Below, piece by piece: positions 25,647-38,747 of a stretch of DNA of 50,625 nt (position 1 is its first letter; every line of letters begins with the position of its first letter). The translations under genes were made by a program, and so were the position numbers. The notes below the pieces were generated by a model. The model ran no database searches and had not been told where the DNA came from. It was given only the letters and a program-made list of their open reading frames with translations. Source of the stretch: an uncultured cyanobacterium (lineage in GTDB: Bacteria; Cyanobacteriota; Cyanobacteriia; PCC-6307; Cyanobiaceae); the NCBI GenBank assembly GCA_903935205.1, contig CAIZQU010000116.1:1-50625 (forward strand), written 5' to 3'.

Positions 25647-27212
25647 ATGCCGGGAAGCCTCGCGATTGATCTGGGCAGCAGCACCACGGTGGTGGCCTGG
25701 CACGACGGCACGGCCGCCCCACCCCGGCTGCTGGCCCTGCCTCCTTACAGCCTCGGCGATCCGGCCGTGGTGCCGAGCCTGATCTGGCTGGCGGCGGCCG
25801 ACGGCCAGGAGCGGGCCCTGCTGGGCCGCCAGGTGCTCGAGTCCGACCTGGCGGACGGCGAGGGACCCGGACTCTGCCGCGATTTCAAGCGCCGCATCGG
25901 CGCCCCCGCCGCCGCCGGCACCGATGGGGCGGCGGGGACCTGGCTCAGCCCCGAGGCGGCGGGATCCCTGCTGCTGCGCCGCCTCTGGCAGGCCCTGCCG
26001 CCCGAGGTGCGGCCGGAGCGGCTGGTGCTCACCGCCCCGGTGGAGGCCTACCGGGGCTATCGCCAATGGCTGCGTGAGGTGTGCCGCGATCTGGAGGTGG
26101 CCGAGCTGGCTCTGGTCGATGAACCCACCGCCGCCGCCATCGGCGCCGGACTGCCACCGGGAAGTCGGGTGCTGGTGGTGGATGTGGGCGGCGGCACGAT
26201 CGATCTTTCCCTGGTGGCCCTGGAGGGCGGGGAGGGGCGGGCGGCACCGATCGCCCAGCTGCTGCGCTTCGCCGGCCGCGATCTGGAGGGCGACCGCCAG
26301 GCCCTGCGCTGCGCCCGGGTGATCGGCAAGGCGGGACTGGCGATCGGAGGCCGCGACATCGACCGTTGGATCGCCGCCGAGCTCTGCCCGGACCTGCCCC
26401 CCGGCGGCGCCCTGCTGCGGGAGGCGGAGGCGATCAAATGCCAGCTCAGCGATCAACCGCGGGCGGTGCGTCTCTGGACCCCGGCCGACGGGGTGCGTCG
26501 GGAACTGCGACTGGAGCGCCCGCGCTTCGAGATGCTGCTGGAGGAGCGGGGCCTGATCGGCCAGCTCGATGCCCTGCTCGACACCATCCAGGCGGCGGCG
26601 CGGCGAGAGGGGCTGGATCCGGCCCGGATCGATGCGATCCTGCCCGTGGGGGGCGGCAGCCGCATCCCCCGGCTGCGGCGTTGGCTGGCGGACCGCTGCG
26701 GCACGATCCCACTCAAGGGGGAGCGGCCGGTGGAGGCGGTGGCGCTGGGGGCCCTGGCCCTCACCCCGGGGGTGCGGCTGCGGGATGTGCTGCGGCGGGG
26801 GGTGGCCCTGCGCTGCTGGGACCAGCGCCTCGGCGCCCATCGCTGGCAGCCCCTGTTTGCGGCGGGCCAGCCCTGGCCCACGGATCCACCCCTGGAGATC
26901 GTGCTCGCCTGCAGCCGCGATCAGCAGCAGGCTCTGGAGCTGGTGCTCGGCGAACCCGTGGCCGAGGAGCGGGCCGAGGTGGTGTTCCGCGGGGGCGTGC
27001 CGGTGTTGCGGCGCCGGCCCGCCGGCGATCCGGATGTGGAGGCCTGGGCCCGCCAACCTGAGCCCTGGGAGCTGCAGCCCCCGGGCCAGCGGGGCCAGGA
27101 CCGGCTGCGGCTGCGGTTCAGCATCGATGGAGAGGGGCAGCTGCTGGTGGAGGGTGAGGACCTCGGCGGTGGCGCCCCCCTGGCCCGCCGCCGGCTGGGT
27201 CCGGTGCGCTGA
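25647..27212 (+). CDS. Hsp70-like (DnaK superfamily) protein, short form
   Basis: Actin/Hsp70-fold ATPase of unknown client. The nucleotide-binding motifs are present: [15 protein letters not shown] (phosphate 1), [31 protein letters not shown] (phosphate 2) and [13 protein letters not shown] (adenosine). At 521 residues it is shorter than DnaK (about 635). The C-terminal region lacks a recognisable lid and the EEVD-like end, so it is probably not the housekeeping chaperone. The start ATG is 66 bp from the divergent rpoZ start. The gene downstream, encoding a membrane-anchored protein, follows after 23 bp and may be co-expressed. Confidence 0.9.
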   Translation: MPGSLAIDLGSSTTVVAWHDGTAAPPRLLALPPYSLGDPAVVPSLIWLAAADGQERALLGRQVLESDLADGEGPGLCRDFKRRIGAPAAAGTDGAAGTWLSPEAAGSLLLRRLWQALPPEVRPERLVLTAPVEAYRGYRQWLREVCRDLEVAELALVDEPTAAAIGAGLPPGSRVLVVDVGGGTIDLSLVALEGGEGRAAPIAQLLRFAGRDLEGDRQALRCARVIGKAGLAIGGRDIDRWIAAELCPDLPPGGALLREAEAIKCQLSDQPRAVRLWTPADGVRRELRLERPRFEMLLEERGLIGQLDALLDTIQAAARREGLDPARIDAILPVGGGSRIPRLRRWLADRCGTIPLKGERPVEAVALGALALTPGVRLRDVLRRGVALRCWDQRLGAHRWQPLFAAGQPWPTDPPLEIVLACSRDQQQALELVLGEPVAEERAEVVFRGGVPVLRRRPAGDPDVEAWARQPEPWELQPPGQRGQDRLRLRFSIDGEGQLLVEGEDLGGGAPLARRRLGPVR

Positions 27213-27235
27213 GCGACCACCCAGGCCCGCCCTGG

Positions 27236-28111
27236 GTGGTCTGGGTGCATACAACAGGGCTCAACACGGCCCTCACCAACCCCTTGAGCCCCCGCCGGTC
27301 CAGGTTGCCGCGCTTCTGGCTGGCCCTCACCCTGGGAACGCTGACCCTTGGCCTGGCCGGGGTGTACTGGTGGGAGCGGCAGCTGCCGGAGAGGCTGGCG
27401 GCGGCGGCCGCCGCCGGCAATCTCGATCAGTGCCTGCGCTACGGAGAGCAGCTCAGCGCCCTGAGCTGGCTGCCTGGGCGTGCCCCGTTCGACCACGGCC
27501 GCTGCCGCCGCCAGAAGGCGATCCAGCTCTGGCAGCGGGGGCAGGCGGCCCAGGCCCTGCGCCTGCAACGCCAGCTGCTTCATTCCCCAGCCGCGACCCG
27601 GGCCGACCAGCAGCGTCTCGACGCCTGGCAGCACGAGCTGCAGCGCCAGGCTCTGCAGCGCTTCGAGGCGGGCGACCTGGACGGGGCCCTGGCTTCCCTG
27701 GCGCCCCTCGGAGAGGACCGCTCGGCCGATGGCCAGGCCCTGGGCGACCAGCTGCGGCTCAACTGGCAGCGCAACCGGCTCGAGCTGGAGCGGGCCACGC
27801 GGCTTGTCGGCCAGGCCCGCTGGTGGGAGGCGCTCGACAGCCTGCATCGCCTCGATCACCCCTGGTGGCAACGCCGGGCCGCGACCCTGCGACGCCAGGT
27901 GGATCAGCGTCTGGCCAGCCTCGCCAAGGACGAACGGGAACACGATGGTCACGGGGCCGTGCCCCATTCGGTGCCGGTGGCTGACCTCGACGCCCGGGTG
28001 CAGCAGCGGATCGCCGGCGGCCAGTCGGAATGGCAGGCCTTTGAGGCGGCCTGCCGGGAGCTGGGGGGCAAGGTGGTGGAAGCGGGACCGGATTCGGCCT
28101 GCCAGCGCTGA
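27236..28111 (+). CDS. Membrane-anchored protein of unknown function
   Basis: I do not recognise a named family. The 291-residue product has one N-terminal membrane segment ([20 protein letters not shown]) followed by a long, helical, Gln/Arg/Leu-rich region with TPR-like spacing ([44 protein letters not shown]). The C-terminus has [19 protein letters not shown]. It starts 23 bp after the Hsp70-like gene, suggesting co-expression and perhaps partnership; that is inference. The start is uncertain: the GTG at 27236 gives 20 extra residues before the basic stretch. Confidence 0.75.
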   Translation: MVWVHTTGLNTALTNPLSPRRSRLPRFWLALTLGTLTLGLAGVYWWERQLPERLAAAAAAGNLDQCLRYGEQLSALSWLPGRAPFDHGRCRRQKAIQLWQRGQAAQALRLQRQLLHSPAATRADQQRLDAWQHELQRQALQRFEAGDLDGALASLAPLGEDRSADGQALGDQLRLNWQRNRLELERATRLVGQARWWEALDSLHRLDHPWWQRRAATLRRQVDQRLASLAKDEREHDGHGAVPHSVPVADLDARVQQRIAGGQSEWQAFEAACRELGGKVVEAGPDSACQR

Positions 28112-28226
28112 GAAGGCTGACTCCCGCCCCTGGCCGGAGCCGGTCCGGCCGCTACGGACGGGGCCCGGCAGGACCCCAGGCCGCCGGTGACCATGACAGG
28201 ATTGGCCATCGAGCGAAAACGCCCTG

Positions 28227-28448
28227 ATGATGCAGCCAGGAGATCGGGTGACGGTGTGCCGCAGCGTTGTGGTGTTCACCCACCCGGAGCACCGCGGCAA
28301 GGCCTTTGACATGGAAGGCCAGGAGGGGGAGGTGGTGCAGCTGCTCAACGACTGGAAGGGGCGCCCGATCAGTCCGACCCTGCCGGTGCTGGTCGCCTTC
28401 GGGCGGTTCCGGGCCCATTTCCGCGAGGACGAACTCAGCGCCGCCTGA
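28227..28448 (+). CDS. ftrV: Ferredoxin-thioredoxin reductase, variable chain
   Basis: FtrV is the non-catalytic alpha subunit of ferredoxin:thioredoxin reductase, which passes light-derived electrons from ferredoxin to thioredoxin. The 73-residue, SH3-like protein matches closely: GDRVTVCRSVVVFTHPEHRG, EGQEGEVVQLLNDWKGRPIS and FRAHFREDEL. The catalytic FtrC subunit is not in this window. The gene stands alone, 115 bp after the membrane-anchored protein gene and converging on pyrR. Confidence 0.95.
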   Translation: MMQPGDRVTVCRSVVVFTHPEHRGKAFDMEGQEGEVVQLLNDWKGRPISPTLPVLVAFGRFRAHFREDELSAA

Positions 28449-28616
28449 ACCGGGAGACGCTGACCAGACGGGGTTCAACAGCTCCAGGCCGCCACGCCAG
28501 GGCTGGCGGCTGGCGGCAGGTACCTGGTCAGGCTTGCGACAGCGATCCTGACCCCTGGCTCTATTCAGGACCGCAGCGGTGGCATCCTGCGTTGTGTGTG
28601 GGGACCCGGGGCGCGT

Positions 28617-29153
28617 TCAGGGCCTCAGGAGGTAGACCCCTTCCTCACCATCGACGGAACGGAGGCAGAGCTGGATCGTCTCCTGGCGGGTGGTCGGCAC
28701 GACGCGCCCACAGAAATCGGGCTGGATCGGCAGTTCACGATGGCCGCGGTCGACCATCGCCAGGAGCTGCACCCGTCGCGGGCGCCCCCAGGTGTGCAGG
28801 GACTCCAGGGCCGCCCGCACCGTGCGGCCGGTGAAGATCACATCATCGACTAGCACCACATGGCGACCCTCGACACCGGTGGGCAGCTCCGTGGCCTCCC
28901 CCAGGCGGGTAGCGACCCGTTCGAGATCATCGCGGTGGAAGGTTGGATCGATGCTGCCGCACTCCGGTGGCTGGCCGCTGAGGGCCTCCAGGCGGCCGGC
29001 CAGCACCCTGGCCAGGGCCACGCCCCGGGTCGGGATCCCCAGCAACAGCAGCTCGCCGCTGTCGCCGGCACTCTCCAATACCTGGGAGGCGAGGCGGTCG
29101 AGAGTTCGGGCGAGCTCAGCCTCGGAGAGCAGTTCGTGTCGATCAGCCGCCAT
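28617..29153 (-). CDS. pyrR: PyrR bifunctional regulator/uracil phosphoribosyltransferase
   Basis: PyrR is a phosphoribosyltransferase-fold protein. In some bacteria it binds pyr mRNA to cause attenuation and it also has uracil phosphoribosyltransferase activity; in cyanobacteria the regulatory role is unproven. The PRPP-binding motif VVLVDDVIFTGRTVRAAL and the N-terminal LLLLGIPTRGVALARVL segment are clear, as is VQLLAMVDRGHRELPIQPDF. The product is 178 residues. It is divergent from gpmI, as in other Synechococcus genomes by my recollection. Confidence 0.94.
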   Translation of the reverse strand: MAADRHELLSEAELARTLDRLASQVLESAGDSGELLLLGIPTRGVALARVLAGRLEALSGQPPECGSIDPTFHRDDLERVATRLGEATELPTGVEGRHVVLVDDVIFTGRTVRAALESLHTWGRPRRVQLLAMVDRGHRELPIQPDFCGRVVPTTRQETIQLCLRSVDGEEGVYLLRP

Positions 29154-29351
29154 GCCGGCACCGGAGTTGCGGGGGGTTCATGGTGGCTGGGCTGGGGATC
29201 AGGATGTAGTCAAAGCCTGACGCGCCCACGGCCGGGGTGGGGGATGACCGACCCCGCTGTAGGTTGGCTTTATTCAGGCTACTGACCGTTGGGTGATCGG
29301 GTGAACGCAGCCTCCTCCCCACAGCAATCCCCGAGCCGACCAGCTCAGGGA

Positions 29352-31001
29352 ATGGTTTCCCTTCAGGGGGCTGCCAGCTCAACGTCAGCGCCTCCCCCCT
29401 ATTCCGAGTCGTCACCGGTGGCCCCGGTGGTGTTGGCGATTCTGGACGGATGGGGTTATCGCCACGAGAGCGACCACAACGCCATCCGCGCCGCAGCCAC
29501 GCCGGTGATGGATGCCCTCTGGCATGCCTATCCCCACACCCTGATCGAGGCCAGTGGTGGCGCCGTCGGACTGCCCGACCACCAGATGGGCAACTCGGAG
29601 GTGGGGCACCTCACGATCGGTTCCGGCCGGATCATCCGCCAGGAGCTGGTGCGGATCGGTCAGGCCGTCCGCGACGGCAGCATCGCCTCCAATTCCGCCC
29701 TCAACGCCCTGGCCGACACCCTGTTGGCCTCCCGGTCCACCCTGCACCTGATCGGCCTCTGCTCCGACGGCGGTGTGCACAGCCACATCGACCATCTGGG
29801 GGGCCTGTTGCACTGGGCGGCCGGTCGCGGCCTGGATGATGTCTGCATCCATGTGATCACCGACGGTCGCGACACCGCCCCCAACAGCGCCGCCGCCTTC
29901 CTGGCCACCATCGGCGACCAGATCCGCAGTGCCGGGGTGGGGCGGATCGCCACCCTGTGCGGGCGCTACTGGGCGATGGATCGCGACAACCGCTGGGAGC
30001 GGACTGAAAAGGCTTATCAGCTGCTCACCAGCTCCAGCGACCCCGCCGCCGCCAGCCCCGAGGAGGCCCTGCAGGCGTCCTATGCGGCTGGCATCAGCGA
30101 TGAGTTTCTCGAACCGGTTCGGCTGGCCGGCGCGGGCATCCAGGCCGGCGATGGTCTGATCTGCTTCAACTTCAGACCCGATCGGGTCCGCCAACTGGTG
30201 CGTGCCCTGGTGCACGAGGAGTTCACCGGTTTCCCGAGGGAGCAGATCGACCCCCTCCGTCTGGTCACCTTCACCCAGTACGAACGGGGCCTGCCGGTGG
30301 CTGTGGCCTTTCCGCCGGAATCCCTGGACGGACTTCTGGGCCAGGTGGTTTCCGAGCACGGGCTGCGCCAGTTCCGTACCGCTGAAACCGAGAAATATCC
30401 CCACGTCACCTATTTCATGAACGGTGGCATTGAGCAGGCCTTCCCCGGCGAAGACCGCCATCTTGTCCCCTCCCCCAGGGTCGCCACCTACGACCAGGCT
30501 CCGGGCATGTCGGCAGAGAAGCTGACCGAGAGTTGCCTGGCGGCGATCCAGAAAGGCATTTATTCATTGGTGGTGATCAACTACGCCAATCCCGATATGG
30601 TCGGTCACACCGGTCAGATGGTCGCCACGATCGAGGCAATCAGCACGGTCGATCGCTGCGTCGGACGCCTGATGGAGGCCACCAACCGCATGGGCGGCAC
30701 CCTGTTGATCACCGCGGACCATGGCAATGCGGAGGTGATGCAGGGACCGGATGGTCTGCCCTGGACGGCACACACCACCAATCCGGTGCCAGTGATCCTG
30801 GTGGAGGGTGAGAAGCGCAAGCTGCCGGGCCATGGCACCAACGTTCAGCTTCGCGATCACGGCGGCCTGGCGGATATCGCGCCCACCCTCCTCGACATTC
30901 TTGGTTTGCCGAAACCGGAACGGATGACCGGTGAATCCCTGATCCTGCCCGCCGGTACCCTGAGCCCCCTGAGCCGAACCCCTCAGACCCTCGGCCTCTG
31001 A
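29352..31001 (+). CDS. gpmI: 2,3-bisphosphoglycerate-independent phosphoglycerate mutase
   Basis: Cofactor-independent interconversion of 3- and 2-phosphoglycerate, a manganese enzyme of the alkaline phosphatase superfamily. It has the metal-site start LAILDGWG, the phosphorylated serine (Ser82) in [29 protein letters not shown], the metal-binding [11 protein letters not shown] and [10 protein letters not shown] choose the ATG at 29352, giving 549 residues with a 20-residue Ser/Pro-rich lead. The TTG at 29289 would add 21 more. It is followed by secG after 33 bp. Confidence 0.97.
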   Translation: MVSLQGAASSTSAPPPYSESSPVAPVVLAILDGWGYRHESDHNAIRAAATPVMDALWHAYPHTLIEASGGAVGLPDHQMGNSEVGHLTIGSGRIIRQELVRIGQAVRDGSIASNSALNALADTLLASRSTLHLIGLCSDGGVHSHIDHLGGLLHWAAGRGLDDVCIHVITDGRDTAPNSAAAFLATIGDQIRSAGVGRIATLCGRYWAMDRDNRWERTEKAYQLLTSSSDPAAASPEEALQASYAAGISDEFLEPVRLAGAGIQAGDGLICFNFRPDRVRQLVRALVHEEFTGFPREQIDPLRLVTFTQYERGLPVAVAFPPESLDGLLGQVVSEHGLRQFRTAETEKYPHVTYFMNGGIEQAFPGEDRHLVPSPRVATYDQAPGMSAEKLTESCLAAIQKGIYSLVVINYANPDMVGHTGQMVATIEAISTVDRCVGRLMEATNRMGGTLLITADHGNAEVMQGPDGLPWTAHTTNPVPVILVEGEKRKLPGHGTNVQLRDHGGLADIAPTLLDILGLPKPERMTGESLILPAGTLSPLSRTPQTLGL

Positions 31002-31034
31002 CCTCCGCCCCCCAACTCCCCCCTCAAGCCAGCC

Positions 31035-31265
31035 ATGCTCAGGACTGTGATCTCGGCGCTCTGGATGCTCAGCGCCGTTCTGCTGATTGTCAGCGTGCTG
31101 CTGCACAGCCCCAAAGGCGATGGCATGGGTGGGTTGGCGGCCAGCGGCGGCTCGATGTTCAGCAGCGCCCGTAGCGCCGAACAGACCCTCAACCGCATCT
31201 CCTGGACCCTGTTGGCGCTGTTCGTCGGCCTGGCGGTGGTGCTGAGTGCCGGCTGGGTCGGCTGA
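31035..31265 (+). CDS. secG: Protein translocase subunit SecG
   Basis: SecG is the small non-essential partner of SecYE in the protein-export channel. The 76-residue protein has the expected two membrane segments: ISALWMLSAVLLIVSVLLHS and ISWTLLALFVGLAVVLSAGW. The glycine-rich linker between them carries GDGMGGLAASGGSMFSSARS, typical of SecG. It is between gpmI and msrB; the msrB ATG begins 1 bp after its stop. Confidence 0.95.
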   Translation: MLRTVISALWMLSAVLLIVSVLLHSPKGDGMGGLAASGGSMFSSARSAEQTLNRISWTLLALFVGLAVVLSAGWVG

Positions 31266-31266
31266 G

Positions 31267-31797
31267 ATGTTCCCCATGGCGAAGGATCCGTCCCGCCTGG
31301 CCCGACGCGAGGCCCTGGTTCTCCTGAGTCGTGGCCTGGCCGGATTGACGCCCCTGGCCGTGGCGCTGGGGCGCCCGGAGCGAACCGAGGCGGCAGCGCG
31401 GGCCGGCGATCCCCAGTGGCAGCTCAGTGAAGCGGCCTGGCGCCAGCGGCTCCCGGCTGCGGCCTATGCCGTGCTGCGCCAGGAGGGCACGGAGCGGCCG
31501 TTCAGCAGTCCGTTGGCAGCAGAGAAGCGCAAGGGTGTCTACGCCTGTGCCGGTTGCGGTCTGGCCCTGTTCAGCTCAAGCCGCAAGTATGACAGCGGCA
31601 CCGGATGGCCCAGTTTCTGGGAGGCCCTGCCCAACGCCCTGGCCACCAAGGCGGATTTCAAGCTGCTGGTGCCCCGCACCGAATACCACTGCCGGCGCTG
31701 TGGCGGCCACCAGGGGCATGTCTTCAACGACGGTCCGAAGCCCACGGGCAAGCGCTATTGCAACAACGGGGTGGCCCTGGCCTTTCTGCCCGCCTGA
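31267..31797 (+). CDS. msrB: Peptide-methionine (R)-S-oxide reductase MsrB
   Basis: MsrB reduces the R form of methionine sulfoxide in proteins. The zinc-binding pairs are CAGCG and CRRCGG, the core has SGTGWPSFWEAL, and the catalytic cysteine is in GKRYCNNGVAL. The 176-residue product has an extra N-terminal 50 residues. They start with an Arg-Arg pair (ARREALVLLSRGLAGLTPLAVALG) resembling a twin-arginine or other export signal, so a periplasmic or lumenal location is possible. An ATG at 31276 is an alternative start. It is directly coupled to secG. Confidence 0.94.
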   Translation: MFPMAKDPSRLARREALVLLSRGLAGLTPLAVALGRPERTEAAARAGDPQWQLSEAAWRQRLPAAAYAVLRQEGTERPFSSPLAAEKRKGVYACAGCGLALFSSSRKYDSGTGWPSFWEALPNALATKADFKLLVPRTEYHCRRCGGHQGHVFNDGPKPTGKRYCNNGVALAFLPA

Positions 31798-31999
31798 GCC
31801 GTCTGTGTCGGCCATCCGGTTCGGCACATCCGTGGAGCCGCACGCCATTCCTCGACGCCTGGGCGCTGCACAACAACAGCGGTGACGTTGCGCTGCTTGA
31901 CGGAACAGAGGCGGACGATGGTTTCCTGATCGAATCGCCTTACTGTGCATTGACCGTGGTCTCGCTGGCCACTCCCTCACTGCGCCATCACCGCTGCCG

Positions 32000-32359
32000 A
32001 TGGGATCACCGATCAGTCGCGACACATTTCTGCAGCGGGCCCAGGCCCGATTTGGTGATGCCTATGACTACAGCGAGATCGTCTACAAAAGCTACAAGAC
32101 ACCAGTCAGTATTCGCTGCCGGATTCATCCCGTCAAGCTGATTTCCATTACACCTGAAAAGCATCTCCAGACCAGCGGTGGCTGCAAATTCTGTCTGCGC
32201 CAGAGCCGCATTCGCATGTTGGAGCGCGAACTGCACCGTGATTCCGCTGAGGGCGCCAGCCTGGGAATGGCGTTGACCGAGAGGGTCAAACTCAGCTCTG
32301 GAGGCAGCACCGGCACCCATCCGACTGGCTCAGCGCAACAGCAACAGCAACAGCACTAG
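32000..32359 (+). CDS. Orphan zinc-ribbon-like domain protein, possible remnant
   Basis: Residues 8-75 look like the single repeat found in phage and endonuclease-associated proteins: FLQRAQARFGDAYDYSEIVY, TPVSIRCRIHPVKLISITPE, then CKFC, with a CxxH...CxxC set of possible zinc ligands. I recognise the pattern, not a named function. After residue 75 the sequence becomes low complexity and ends in a Gln run encoded by CAACAG microsatellite repeats (about 32333-32371). The gene may therefore be truncated and read through into repeat DNA. It lies alone 202 bp after msrB in a less GC-rich segment. Confidence 0.5.
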   Translation: MGSPISRDTFLQRAQARFGDAYDYSEIVYKSYKTPVSIRCRIHPVKLISITPEKHLQTSGGCKFCLRQSRIRMLERELHRDSAEGASLGMALTERVKLSSGGSTGTHPTGSAQQQQQQH

Positions 32360-32789
32360 CACTAGCACCAGGCGCCGCTGCGCTGAGCAGCAACTTGGGC
32401 TGATCGGTGCCGCGGGAGGCTCCGGAGGGCACGCCGTCAGCCCGGGCGGCCTGGCCTGGACATGCCCCTGGGTGGGCGGTTGCGCCACAGCCGAGGCTGC
32501 GGCGCGGGCATCCACTCAGGAAAGGCATCTTTTGCAGGGAGGGGAGCTATGCAAGATCTGCATGATCCGCGGTCAGGATTGCAGCCACGAGTGTGTGGGT
32601 TTGCATCATTTTGCTGCAAGATCATGCGCTAGTTCCAGCGCCCATGCATCCAGCACCCGCCAGACCCCTTGCCCCACCTGGGAAGCTCAGGCATGACAGG
32701 CATGCCGCGTCGATCACGGAGAGATGTAGATTGCCTGTATGTAGCGCCTACAGCAATGATAATCTTGAGGAGCGTCTCGGGTTAGCCCG
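32360..32789. other. Gene-free interval upstream of the first ribbon-helix-helix gene
   Basis: 430 bp. It contains the end of a CAACAG/CACTAG microsatellite at its left, a palindrome at 32740-32752 and a possible GAGGAG ribosome-binding site near 32768. No credible gene is seen. Composition is patchy and less GC-rich than the rest of the window. Confidence 0.5.
32740..32752. promoter_or_regulatory. Perfect palindrome, possible operator
   Basis: TGTAGCGCCTACA, inverted arms TGTAG and CTACA around GCG/CGC-type centre, 38 bp before the start of the ribbon-helix-helix gene at 32790. Such proteins often repress their own promoter through short inverted sites. The assignment is inference from position only. 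Confidence 0.35.
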
Positions 32790-33053
32790 GTGAACAAACC
32801 CTCTCGCCCCGTAACCATGGCCTCCTCCTCCGCAGTCGATGCGATCGTTCGTCCGGCGTTCCGTTCGCCGCGCCGGGTGACTATCACCCTTCCCTATGCC
32901 ACTTATCACGACTTGCAGGAGCGCGCCGATGATGAGGGACGCTCCCTGAGCAACCTGGCTGCCTTTCTGCTGGAGTCATCACTCCAGGAAAAAAATGATG
33001 TGGCGTCCAACGCCCCAGCACCAGCAGGCGATTTGATCAACATCTTTCACTGA
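32790..33053 (+). CDS. Ribbon-helix-helix (CopG-like) DNA-binding protein 1
   Basis: Small putative transcription regulator or antitoxin-like protein. The core is PRRVTITLPYATYHDLQERA followed by GRSLSNLAAFLLESSL, a strand with alternating residues then two helices, as in ribbon-helix-helix proteins. The GTG at 32790 gives 87 residues; the ATG at 32817 is an alternative starting just before the basic lead. No toxin-like partner gene is adjacent. Similar proteins are common as stand-alone genes in picocyanobacteria. Confidence 0.75.
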   Translation: MNKPSRPVTMASSSAVDAIVRPAFRSPRRVTITLPYATYHDLQERADDEGRSLSNLAAFLLESSLQEKNDVASNAPAPAGDLINIFH

Positions 33054-33091
33054 TCCAGAGTCCCCGGCTCCATCCGTTGTGGCCTATCAGG

Positions 33092-33114
33092 TTGAAGGCT
33101 TCGCCCGCCTTCAA
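33092..33114. terminator. Hairpin between convergent genes, possible terminator
   Basis: TTGAAGGC, 7-nt loop, GCCTTCAA: a perfect 8-bp stem between the plus-strand gene ending at 33053 and the minus-strand gene ending at 33111, whose stop it overlaps. There is no T run on either side, so termination is only suggested by position. Confidence 0.45.
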
Positions 33115-33338
33115 TCCCCTGGGACCGGATCGGCGCTTGGATCGGCAGCGGCACCCTGGGAGAGTTGCTGATCAATCAGCTCAAGCGCAATCTCGCTGAT
33201 GTCCCGTCCGCTCCGGCGGGCTCGTTGCAGCAGTGCCCGCCAGAGTGCGTCGGAGAGCTCCACCGACACAGCCCTGGGGAACCTGTCTGGGTCCAGGGAC
33301 CAGGCGATGGGTTGGTCGGGGGTGGGCTGGATGTCCAA
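33111..33338 (-). CDS. Ribbon-helix-helix-like small protein 2
   Basis: A 75-residue protein read from a TTG at 33338. The central part AVSVELSDALWRALLQRARR followed by RDISEIALELIDQQL has the strand-helix-helix pattern and hydrophobic spacing of ribbon-helix-helix proteins. The tail is Ala/Asp/Pro-rich. The start is uncertain. It converges on protein 1 and is the second of three such genes within 1.2 kb; they are too different in sequence to be recent duplicates. Confidence 0.5.
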   Translation of the reverse strand: MDIQPTPDQPIAWSLDPDRFPRAVSVELSDALWRALLQRARRSGRDISEIALELIDQQLSQGAAADPSADPVPGD

Positions 33339-33666
33339 GGGGGAAAAAGGGGAGGGGGGGGCATGGAATGCTCCGATCTAGCCAGTCCTCGGGCATCGGC
33401 TGAATCGGACCAGAACTCCAGAAGGTGCAAGCAGCAGCCATCGCGATGATCTGGGCTGCTGCTGGAGGCCTCGCAACCGTTCGCGGGGCTGGCACTCAAG
33501 TGGCAACAACCGTTTACACCGCAGAGTCACTGGACTTTTACTAATGATTCTAAATCAACTATTGCCCATGATACAACAGCCAGTGCCGGGGCAATTGCGG
33601 CGGATACGATGAAACCGTTCGCCAGGCCGGAGCCGGCAGCGGATAACAGCAAATCCAGCAGCGAAT
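33339..33666. other. Gene-free interval between ribbon-helix-helix genes 2 and 3
   Basis: 328 bp without a credible gene. It includes a G-run stretch near 33340-33362 and an AT-rich patch at about 33525-33575 that could contain promoter elements for gene 3. The composition contrast with the flanking housekeeping genes is clear by eye. Confidence 0.45.
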
Positions 33667-33939
33667 ATGGAGCAAAGCACTTCGCTGCAAAAGTGCATAT
33701 GCACTTGCCTCGATGGGTCTGGTGTCGTCTGTACCCTTATCAACATTGACCCAATACCGTTGTCTCGCATCACCATCACGCTGGACGACAGCCAGCACCG
33801 CTCGCTCAAGCTGCTCAGCATCCTTGAGAACAAAACACTCGCCCAGGTGCTTCAGGAAGCGATTCAGGACCACCTGCAGCGCAAGGGGGCCGACAGACTG
33901 GAGGTCACCCAGGGCCAGGAGCTTGGCGGTAACGGCTGA
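33667..33939 (+). CDS. Ribbon-helix-helix-like small protein 3
   Basis: The conserved part is PLSRITITLDDSQHRSLKLL then ENKTLAQVLQEAIQDHLQRK, a ribbon-helix-helix pattern with the alternating ITITLDD strand. From the ATG at 33667 the protein has 90 residues, but the first 30 are Cys-rich and unlike the family. A TTG near 33760 (MSRITITLDD-like start) would fit better. Possible antitoxin-like or self-regulating DNA-binding protein without visible partner. Confidence 0.6.
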   Translation: MEQSTSLQKCICTCLDGSGVVCTLINIDPIPLSRITITLDDSQHRSLKLLSILENKTLAQVLQEAIQDHLQRKGADRLEVTQGQELGGNG

Positions 33940-34161
33940 GCGCCGGCGCTCTGTTCCAGCCTCCGCCTGCCCCTGATCATGCGGCATTGGATCGCGGCCG
34001 GGAGGCCACAAGGCTGTGCAAGCAACGGGGGGGCCCATCCCGCCGGGGGACCGCCTCAGCTCCGTTGTGGCCCCTGAGCAGTCCGGGGCCCAGGTGACAG
34101 GCCCCTGGGCCCTGGCACAGGCCCGAATGCCAGGCAGCCCAGGGCCAGGGGCAAAGGGCAC

Positions 34162-34185
34162 AAAAAAGGAGGGCCGTAGCCCTCC
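34162..34185 (-). terminator. Rho-independent terminator after groEL
   Basis: On the minus strand, GGAGGGC-TACG-GCCCTCC is followed by six T residues (A run at 34162-34167 on the plus strand). It is 45 bp after the groEL stop. A second perfect 8-bp stem (GATCAGAC, loop GCAGG, GTCTGATC, at 34201-34221) lies between it and the stop. Confidence 0.9.
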
Positions 34186-34229
34186 CGGTGATGCTGAGCA
34201 GATCAGACGCAGGGTCTGATCCTGGGCGA

Positions 34230-38271
<4,042 letters not shown>

Positions 38272-38285
38272 GCGGAGCCATCCTG

Positions 38286-38693
38286 ATGTCATTCACCCTT
38301 CGCGTTCTCGCTCCCGATCAGAGCGTCTTTGACGGCAGCGCCGACGAGGTGATCCTGCCCAGCACCACCGGCCAGCTCGGAGTTCTCACCGGTCACGTAT
38401 CGATGCTCACCGCCCTCGACAGCGGTGTGCTGCGGGTCCGCGAGGGCAACAGCTGGAAAGCCATTGCCCTCAGCGGTGGCTTCGCCGAGGTCGATGCCGA
38501 CGAGGTCACGGTGTTGGTTAATGCTGCCGAACTCGGAAGCAACATCGACACCGCCACCGCCGAAAAGGCCTTCGAAGCAGCTCAGCAGCTCTTCAACGGC
38601 TTCGAGGGCAAACCCTCCAGTCCCGAAAAGATCAAGGCCGAGAAGTCCCTGGCCAACGCCCGGGCCCGCCTCTCCGCTTCCCGCGCCGGCTGA
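38286..38693 (+). CDS. atpC: ATP synthase F1 subunit epsilon
   Basis: Central-stalk subunit that couples rotation and inhibits ATP hydrolysis. The 135-residue protein begins FTLRVLAPDQSVFDGSADEV, with LPSTTGQLGVLTGHVSMLTA and the C-terminal helical pair (KAEKSLANARARLSASRAG). It follows atpD by 14 bp and is followed by a strong terminator, so atpD-atpC is a two-gene operon. Confidence 0.97.
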   Translation: MSFTLRVLAPDQSVFDGSADEVILPSTTGQLGVLTGHVSMLTALDSGVLRVREGNSWKAIALSGGFAEVDADEVTVLVNAAELGSNIDTATAEKAFEAAQQLFNGFEGKPSSPEKIKAEKSLANARARLSASRAG

Positions 38694-38713
38694 ACCACCC
38701 GCCGATTCACCCC

Positions 38714-38747
38714 AGCCCGATCCGACCTCTGTCGGGTCGGGCTTTTT
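38714..38747 (+). terminator. Rho-independent terminator of the atpD-atpC operon
   Basis: AGCCCGATCCGAC, loop CTCT, GTCGGGTCGGGCT: a long, nearly perfect hairpin ending in a run of T residues, 20 bp after the atpC stop. Confidence 0.93.

Noticed and set aside
32790-33939. The three ribbon-helix-helix genes considered as toxin-antitoxin pairs.
   Set aside because: No toxin-like gene lies next to any of them in either orientation.
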